From: Onchidella celtica
Lineage: Eukaryota; Mollusca; Gastropoda; Systellommatophora; Onchidiidae
Direction of reading: 5' to 3'
NCBI GenBank assembly: GCA_963931925.1
Contig: OZ007572.1
Location: forward strand, 23,924,034 to 23,988,033
Length of the DNA stretch: 64,000 bases
Shown: positions 58,601-64,000 of the stretch, piece after piece
Position numbering within the stretch: the first letter of the stretch is position 1
Layout: every line of letters begins with the position of its first letter
Program-made: the position numbers and the translations under genes
The notes under the pieces: generated by a model
What the model was told of the DNA's origin: nothing
What the model saw: only the letters and a program-made list of their open reading frames with translations
Database searches by the model: none

Positions 58601-61600
58601 CTCACAGTAATATGGACTTTTTGTAGTAATTCCACTTTTGGCAGATCTGCTAAAGAAATTGTCTTCCACCGTACTTTTATGAATCTTATATTCTGAAGTA
58701 TGTCTGGAAATTTGTTATTTCAGTCCACAATGTCTTTGCAGCCAATTCCCCCCCCCCCCCCCCAAACACTCAGTTATAAATATAAGTATATCTCTGCAGC
58801 CAAACATCCATTAATAACTTAAAATGTTTGTGTATATATTTCATCCAATTATCCACCTGACCCATGGGCCCACCACCCATTTATGCATCTATCCATCATC
58901 TTAGCTATCCATCCATCCATTCGCCACCCATTGATTCCTTTAATCATTCATTTAGTCTTCTATCCATTAATTTATTACATCACCTACCAAACCATCCAAC
59001 TCTTTCAATTGAAAGGGATTATTCAGTTATTCACTGTGCCTAAATCAACCTGGACTCCAAAACAAAACTGCGTAGTTAAGTTGTAAATAACTTTAAGTGG
59101 ATATACTCTGACAAGATGGAGAACCAAGCCCTTCAGTTACACATTCATCCCTTAATTCATCCATCCAACCACTCAAACAATCCATCTCACAATGTTAAGA
59201 TGTTGAATAGGCAAATGCTCAAGCCCTTGAATCTTGGTGAGTTTGTTATGGGCAAGACTCAGATGTTTCAGTCTGGCACATTTTTCCAGGCCGGTGATGA
59301 CTGTCATGTAGTTATCTAGTGTTGAGTTATGGAAACACAATTCCAGTGTCAATTAATAAAATACATAAGGTTCTCAACTAAAATTAATGTATACAAAATA
59401 TTAAGAGCAAACAATACATGATTGCTGTTCTCAATTTCCCACGACAAAAACATCTAATGGGCTTGTGGATTTGTTTTCCCTCGTATTTCTTTTGCACTTC
59501 TCCACTGTGAACAAGACAGATTTTCAAGTATAGTGGAATTCATTTATAATAACAGCACTGAAAATAACCAGAATTTGGCTATAGAGGGAGGATTCCAAAT
59601 CCCTGTTTTATTTTTCCGTTAATCTATATTAAGATATTCCCCTTATAACAGCATTCAAGAGGGACTGAACTCATTTACAACGACAATGGGGAATCCACAT
59701 TGGCCAAGTGTAAAACGTAAGTTGTAGGACAAAGATACATGAGCGAGGCAATAGCGAGTTTGTATGATGTGCAAATGTGTGACGGATTGTGAAAGAGAGG
59801 GAGAGAGAGCCATTGTGCTGTGCCCAAGTCGGTCTAGAGCCAAAACTAGTTCCTGTTGCAAAATGCATACATATAATCCCATTTTGACCTACTTCTCAAT
59901 TTAGTAACCAAAGTCAGGACCATTGGGGAGGCAATCAATAATAATAGCAGCATCTAAGATACTATTTGTGTCAGTGGAGGTTAAATCTCTCTAGCTTTCC
60001 GGTAATAACGAACTCATTTGTAATGAGATTTTGGCTGTAGTACCAGCATTCTCATTATAACTGAGATTCGCTGCAGTTGACCAAGTTATCCACTGAGTCA
60101 TTCTAGGATTATTTCATCTTCATGAAATGAAGATGATAAAAGAGTAAATTATAAAATACAAAACATTCTCAAAGGATACTGTCAAGAACAAGTTTCTTGA
60201 GGGAGTGATGAGCAGAAAGATCTGTCATCTCTGTAATATTATTCCAAGATAAGTTTACTTGCTGCAGATTTGCTGGGGGAGTGAAGTCCAGCAACTTCTC
60301 AATCTTATTATGTGAGGCATCAAGAATAAGCAAATATTTGAGTTTTCCCAAAGGAGAGAGATCTGCAAAGAGAGTGATACAAAGCATTTCCTAAAGTGAC
60401 CAGTCAAACATATTAATGCATATCACACAAAATGCTCATAATATTCCAAAATTACTAATTTTTCTCATAGTTTCCAAATTTTTTGACATGACATAATAAT
60501 AAACCTCAATGAAAAATGTGCAAGCACTAAGACTTTCAGATTTTCTCATATAGTTTTCTACCTTTTTAAAATGGCATATAAACTTCGCAGGCAATACATA
60601 CATACTCTGTTCTGATTCTCTCAGTGATTTCCATTGTTTTTTAAGCACCACATAGTAAGATTCAAACCATTGTCTGATGTGAAGTGTGCTGATTCTATCA
60701 TTATATGGCATCATAATTAATTTTATTCCTTGTTCACTGGCATACCTGTGGTCTGAGCCAAAACATTCACAATAGGCACACTTGAATTATTGGAAGAAAC
60801 ATATCACAAGTCATATTATTTTTTCAGTAATTCTTCCTGATTTCTCCATCATTATGTCCCCTTTGAATGACAAAGTTCTATCTCCATTTTTTGGCTGAAC
60901 TGAGTTACACACTACACTCTACCTCTACTGGCCTTTCACCATTGTATGTTGAAGTACCAGGCAGATTCGGTGTGTAATTTGTAAATATTACTAAAAAGAA
61001 AAACATCCTTTCCTCTAAAAGCTATGATCACATGAAACTTGAATCCTCGATTTCTCGAAAATTGACGGAAGGGAGTTAGAACCTTGCCATTCTAAGGGGA
61101 CAATTAGTTAACATTAAAAAACAATTTAGTAAACTTAAATATTAATTTTTGATAATAAATCAGTACCAACCTTTTCTGGTCAACAGAAATTATATGCTGT
61201 GTATGCTTTCTTACTCTCAAGTTAAACAGCTCCTACTCAACCTTATATAATATATATCTTCTCCACTGACTTGTTTCAATAATTCATATTTGGAAGGTTT
61301 TATTTCTTGCCACTCTTTTTCCAGGGAAAATTGAGGCATCCAATACTAAATGAACTGTTACAAAAGTACATGATTTCATGATTTTCAGATATACAATAAT
61401 ATGAATCAACAAATGAATGGCATGGACTACATATAAAAAGTACTAAACCAGAGACCAAAAAGAAGAGGAGAAAGTCACTGATTGAGACAGGTGGGTTAAG
61501 TCACAAGGATGTCGTTCCGAATAAAAGACTAAATTTATGTATAAAATACATAATACTGTTCATGAGGACATATCACCCCTTGAAGGCCTAATTGTCTTAA

Positions 61601-63214
61601 ATGCCGATTTGGAGGAAATGAGTTTATGCAGTTTTAGGAGCCCTGAATTTTCAGCAAACATTATCGACAAGCCAAGAACTCAATCAACAATGCTCTGTCT
61701 TATGCGCCAGAAACCACATTCACTCAAATGAAAACAACACGTTGCTTAACACGATGGCAGTGGCACTCAAAGCAATTGAGCTTTCAAGGGATAATATGAT
61801 CATGATCACATGTCAGTTACCTGTGATATCATTATATGGGATCTCAACCTTCTGAAGATGCTCATATTCTGACAACAAGCTGATATCAGTTAACGAGAAA
61901 CCCTGGGAAAGATTAAAAACAAAAATCTTTGAATATTATACTTACAGTCGAGCACGCCAAACTCGAACACATCTAATTCGAAATCACGGATCTCACAAAC
62001 AAAGATCTTGGTCCCGAATTTATTTCTCAATATTCTTTATAGTTATTTCATGCGAACCTCGAACTGTGACACGGATTCGTCGAACCAGTTTTCCTGCTGC
62101 GAGTGTGATCAAGTAGCCTAGAAGTACTAAAAGAAAAAAAAACGAACGCCAGAAACTTCATTCGGTTAGCCGTAGCATAGCCTAGTGGTGGCAGGATGGT
62201 GCATATAGTCAAAACCCCCCGATAAAAACGGCAACTAAAATACCTGAGGCAACAGATTCGGGCAGGAAATAAACTTTTTTTTTCTGGTTTGTCCAGTGCT
62301 CATACCCCAATGGAAAAAAAAAAAGAAAGGAAGCGCTGCCGTACGAACAAGTGTAAAGCCGTACAGAGAAAAATGGTGAGTTGTGTTCACCCTTCAGTTT
62401 ATTTTATTGCCGTTGGGCTTGACTTGGAAACAGTCCTTACCGAAGCACTTCCAGAAGAAAAAAAAAGCGTCCGGGTGAAAGGTCGCGTGCTGCTGTTGCC
62501 ACGCGCTTCAGTTTATACTTGCTTCTTTTCCATCTGACCACAGGAATAGGGAGGGGGGGGGGGGAGGTGTGTGTGTGTGTGGGGGGAGATTAAGGAAGGT
62601 AATTCTTGGTAATGTTGTCAGCTGTATTATTTCCCTTGAATATACAATAATAATACCTCATGATTAATGTTTCACGTATTCCTTGAAATTCGGCAAACTC
62701 AAACTGGATGAAGCCATCCCAAAGAATTCGAGTTTTTCCTGCTCGACTGTATACTCTGAATATAATACCGTGTAACTAAGCAGCAAATTCCCGTTGTTTT
62801 AAGAAAACATTTGCTCTTCACCAATGTTCCTCTTTTCCCTTCTAAATGCAAGATGGCAGTGTCTAAGAAATTATGTACTTCCTCTACAAATATTAAAGGA
62901 TTCGGATCTTTACATTTATGTTTCACAAACTGAATGAACTTTCTTTTGGTAAGAGTAGTTTCTTGATCTCAGTGATCTACTTAATGAAATCCTCTTTATT
63001 GATCTAGGATTTAAAAACAAGAAAGTTGTCAAGGGAAAAACTGCTGAGGACAGTGTGGTTGCAGATTTATTTATATTCTTAATGGCTCATTATTTCAGAT
63101 ACTTACTGGTACAGTAACATTTAAATAAACTTGATGGTCTCCTTTGGCCGATCGCCCAAGATTTGACAGACCTCGGGCAATGGTTTCTTCATCCAACACT
63201 CCACCTGGTGATAG
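44650..63214 (-). CDS. LRGUK: LRGUK-like protein: leucine-rich repeats plus guanylate kinase domain (5' end outside window)
   Basis: Fifteen exons, 5' to 3': 63,107-63,214; 61,821-61,902; 60,180-60,362; 59,191-59,315; 57,204-57,257; 56,379-56,468; 55,766-55,933; 54,906-55,012; 54,132-54,251; 51,770-51,866; 50,908-51,021; 50,090-50,291; 46,405-46,670; 45,453-45,541; 44,650-45,091. All have GT/AG borders. Phases agree at every junction and the sum is 2247 nt, 748 residues plus stop. Domain order is leucine-rich repeats, guanylate-kinase-like, then a Ser/Pro-rich tail. In mammals LRGUK acts in sperm head and tail formation (microtubule manchette, axoneme). Order, spacing and motifs fit that family; MAGUKs have PDZ/SH3 instead. 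The first residues are missing, so the start exon is upstream of the window. Introns are filled with transposon remnants. Confidence 0.9.
46740..46922 (+). repeat. dispersed repeat family (GATGTCATTCC), copy 3
   Basis: Intronic copy ending GGTTGCTGACTGGG, whose reverse complement CCCAGTCAGCAACC also occurs alone at 40,337. Shares the ordered words listed for the copies at 29,813 and 32,195. Confidence 0.55.
47708..48907 (+). CDS. RAG1 N-terminal-like transposon protein (core apparently missing)
   Basis: 399 residues from ATG 47,708, with no intron. The N-terminus is a zinc-binding region C17-x2-C20 (LCRTCGG), then [21 protein letters not shown]62, and C67-x2-C70 (STICFSC). The same spacing and words occur in the RAG1 segment with CRICG...IHP..FC.NC. 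A mollusc transposon family with such a domain (N-RAG-TP, Aplysia) was described, as I recall. The middle is Ser/Thr-rich with a repeated [15 protein letters not shown] phrase. The end has FIGNHCHKY (about 292-300) and [13 protein letters not shown], like the extreme C-terminus of long transposase-type proteins. No D/D/E core is visible. After TAG (48,905-48,907) the same frame continues for 67 codons to 49,111 with [10 protein letters not shown], the usual continuation. Function beyond zinc or DNA binding is not assignable. Confidence 0.65.
   Translation: MEHHDEHVHVERLHQLCRTCGGRTLTKQQKRQKRNAKNCTDFESDILLVFGVSTTGDLNNIHSSTICFSCVDKIRHVKRLSLKGTIINARKLAQESAHLWTEFQPDMKAADCASCTHYLETGLGSRHVSTDSKTHPDRHQATISTTTATCSVTTLQDVIPSSMTHCHSSTCEDTTSTQTIASYTAQDTNHHDIMETTSATLQDTPDLSVTYSTTCEDTTAPTEYTPSSSSGLYEAELSGPPIATSTPHKPTKLTKDSNTSPAFKHDKLFSHSFDNILDKHNITPQSYHSRSFIGNHCHKYITAKVYKDITLFLIKKTQENTHKQSILTMAFVLRDKFNEINEAYAKVHTLISHGKPVPPDYIPHIQTCIARYMELFRCSFPNKVIPKQHFLEKHCLPWI
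48908..49111 (+). pseudogene. in-frame continuation after TAG of the RAG1-N-like ORF
   Basis: Same frame as the upstream ORF, separated only by one TAG. It encodes [19 protein letters not shown], a coiled-coil-like [19 protein letters not shown] segment and a basic [10 protein letters not shown] end that looks like a nuclear localisation signal, then TAA. The conserved EQGG..IHA phrase shows that this was one protein. The TAG is either a nonsense mutation or a readthrough site. Confidence 0.6.
50090..55012 (-). CDS. LRGUK: LRGUK-like exons 8-12: guanylate-kinase-like domain
   Basis: A linker with [14 protein letters not shown] precedes the domain. The P-loop is [10 protein letters not shown] (visible residues 322-331), with Lys where active guanylate kinases have Ser/Thr after GK. 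The GMP-binding region reads [20 protein letters not shown], matching HTTR.P....GKDYHF of the fold. Exons 11-12 carry [20 protein letters not shown] and [20 protein letters not shown] with the lid-like RLRERG. Catalysis is doubtful because of the P-loop change, and I recall the vertebrate protein also lacks the canonical residue. Confidence 0.88.
52249..53359. mobile_element. Tigger/pogo-like MITE with internal tandem repeat
   Basis: The left end CAGTGGACCATCATGTTTAA (after TA) and the reverse complement of the right end, CAGTGGAACTTGGTTATAAC, share the pogo/Tigger-type start; the right flank TA appears mutated to CA. Inside, about 52,510-52,880, a 120-bp-period repeat carries ACCCACGCAATCAATAAATT and TGCGTAGGCCT words. 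No transposase. Confidence 0.5.
55766..63214 (-). CDS. LRGUK: LRGUK-like exons 1-7: N-terminal segment and leucine-rich repeats
   Basis: The first visible exon encodes [20 protein letters not shown], a family-typical lead-in. The next six encode successive LRRs: [45 protein letters not shown], then the short 18-codon exon, [15 protein letters not shown] and [15 protein letters not shown]. The block ends in an LRR cap-like segment, [15 protein letters not shown]. Exons 5, 6 and 7 are 54, 90 and 168 nt and phase 0, as expected for repeat modules. The intron after 60,180 has U12 signals. Confidence 0.88.
56084..56241 (+). repeat. 79-bp tandem duplication
   Basis: Two adjacent copies of a 79-bp unit (starts at 56,084 and 56,163) containing AAGGAGATTAAATAAAGGC and GGAATCGGCCTACTTAAATA, differing at a handful of bases. 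It lies in an LRGUK-like intron. Confidence 0.8.
57400..58510 (-). other. unclassified GC-variable block in an LRGUK-like intron
   Basis: Composition changes sharply: a GC-rich core (about 57,580-57,790) lies between AT-rich introns. On the minus strand it has a CATAAATAAG TATA-like word near 57,745, GAATAAATAAG near 57,510 (poly(A)-like), and another TTATATC word with an upstream ATTGGTC near 58,380-58,430. This pattern could be an LTR or other element, but I cannot fix ends or a convincing target duplication. Confidence 0.3.
59316..60179 (-). other. U12-type (minor spliceosome) intron of the LRGUK-like gene
   Basis: The minus-strand donor is GTATCCTTT, a perfect U12 consensus. The branch region TTCCATAACT differs from TTCCTTAACT at one base, with its A 12 bases before the AG end, inside the 10-20-nt window typical of U12 introns. 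No long polypyrimidine tract precedes the AG. Intron phase is 1. Most of the 864 bp is a Tigger-like MITE. Confidence 0.8.
59531..60072. mobile_element. Tigger/pogo-like MITE inside the U12 intron
   Basis: After TA the left end reads TAGTGGAATTCATTTATAAT. The right part, reverse-complemented, reads CAGCGAATCTCAGTTATAAT, followed by GAGAATGCTGGTACTACAGC, wording I associate with pogo-type ends. Imperfect inverted repeats; no transposase. Confidence 0.45.
61945..62749. mobile_element. Tigger/pogo-like MITE with TA duplication
   Basis: 805 bp. The left end CAGTCGAGCACGCCAAACTC and the reverse complement of the right end, CAGTCGAGCAGGAAAAACTC, match at 16 of 20 bases. Both flanks are TA (61,943-61,944 and 62,750-62,751). 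The internal 82-codon frame at 62,289 is lysine-rich at its start and unrecognised. Confidence 0.65.
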
Positions 63215-63604
63215 CTGAGAAAAATTGGTTTAATGTATTACTTTCTCATTTATATTTGAGCCAAGTTTTACATTCAGCCAAAAACCAAGAGCAACTTCAG
63301 GTTAAAAATCGTCTGAGCATTGTTTCTGATGCTTTATTTTCCTACCTACAATAGAAGTCACAGCACCTAAGCAGCCTGGTGTCAGTACATATTTTGTTTT
63401 AATTCAGATGCAGGAACTATTTCAAATCTGTCTGATAAACTTTTGATTTGACCTATAATTTTAGGATCATGACATTTCTTCTGATATAAAATTGTATTCC
63501 CTCACCTGAAAGGTGACAACTAGATAGATATGTATCCAATTAATCCTACATAACCACAATGCATCCCTCATGATACTAACATCATCTCACCCTCTCTTTT
63601 GCAG

Positions 63605-63701
63605 AGATCTCCATCATCCTTTTGTAATTGAGAATCAAATAAAGTAGTTGAAAGAATTCACAATAAAGGAAGTTATTCATTCTTAACTATGATGGAGATC
63701 T
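63605..63701. repeat. 13-bp perfect inverted repeat
   Basis: AGATCTCCATCAT (63,605-63,617) and ATGATGGAGATCT (63,689-63,701) enclose 71 bases with two AATAAA-like words. It may be the edge of an LTR preceding the gag-like ORF; not proven. Confidence 0.4.
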
Positions 63702-63798
63702 ATTTAGTCCGACGGTAAATCCACTTCACATCATCAGCCAAGCACGAAGTCCCTTTCTGCACCGCCATAGTAAATAAGAACTCGGAATTTCTTCACCA

Positions 63799-64000
63799 TG
63801 CCTCGCCTCACATGCCCAGTCGACGGCTGTGAGTGGCAATCCCAGGATCTTGATGACACTTTTGCCACTGATTTGACGACCGCACTTCAAATGCATGACA
63901 AATACGTGCATCAATCAACACAACAATCCAAGTCCAAGCTCAAGTTGGAACCGCCACTAATAGGCCTAGGATGTGACCCCGACCAGTGGTCGGCCTTCAC
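63799..64000 (+). CDS. partial gag-like retroelement ORF with zinc-finger start (runs off window)
   Basis: An open frame from ATG 63,799 to the window edge (67 codons, no stop). It begins MPRLTCPVDGCEW, then a Cys-x4-Cys ... His-x4-His arrangement (C6, C11, then QMHDKYVH), followed by KLEPPLIGLGCDPDQWSAF. A short Cys2His2-like finger followed by a P.L..G...W..F segment is a layout I remember from gag-like ORFs of marine-invertebrate retroelements. Family cannot be fixed from this fragment. It is antisense to the LRGUK-like gene. Confidence 0.45.

Overview
This is animal nuclear DNA, probably from a marine invertebrate and plausibly a mollusc. Introns are large, repeats are dense, many transposon families are degraded, and the only two host genes are intron-rich. 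The mollusc assignment is an inference from the repeat types: a Gmr1-like Ty3 element, tRNA-SINEs with the core seen across marine invertebrates, and a protein resembling the RAG1 N-terminal region as described, to my recollection, in sea-hare transposons. It was not tested by any search.

Layout. 1-10.4 kb has no convincing host gene. It holds a piggyBac-like MITE with TTAA ends, a foldback MITE, a CT/TG-rich repeat, a decayed hAT transposase tail and SINE pieces. 10,477-18,195 is a complete, very young LTR retrotransposon: two 920-bp LTRs with one difference seen by eye, a CTCAC target duplication, a tRNA-Pro-type primer site and one 1520-codon ORF. Its domain order is gag-protease-integrase-RT-RNase H, the Ty1/copia order on a Ty3/gypsy-type polyprotein. 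18.4-22.3 kb is a 3.8-kb minisatellite with a 44-bp unit in its larger part. 23.1-27.75 kb is a nested structure: two head-to-tail non-autonomous Helitrons, the second split by a 3.8-kb hAT element whose transposase is disabled by three lesions. 28-33.9 kb is repeats and gene-free sequence.

33,934-41,727 (+) is a five-exon gene for a 349-residue single-pass membrane protein. It has a signal peptide, six ectodomain cysteines ending in CC...CC, one membrane helix and a proline-rich tail, resembling the Shisa/WBP1/CYYR1 (STMC6) superfamily. Two solo LTRs related to the full-length retrotransposon sit antisense in its introns on either side of the cysteine exon. 41.7-44.6 kb has no recognised gene.

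44,650-63,214 (-) is a 15-exon LRGUK-like gene (leucine-rich repeats followed by a guanylate-kinase-like domain) whose N-terminal exon or exons lie beyond the window. One of its introns (59,316-60,179) has U12-type splice signals. Its introns carry a transposon-like element encoding the RAG1-N-terminal-like protein, three Tigger/pogo-like MITEs and other repeats. The window ends in a partial gag-like ORF.

The most unusual items are the integrase-before-RT retrotransposon, the RAG1-N-terminal-like protein that apparently lacks a catalytic core, the hAT-in-Helitron nest, and the cysteine exon bracketed by two solo LTRs.
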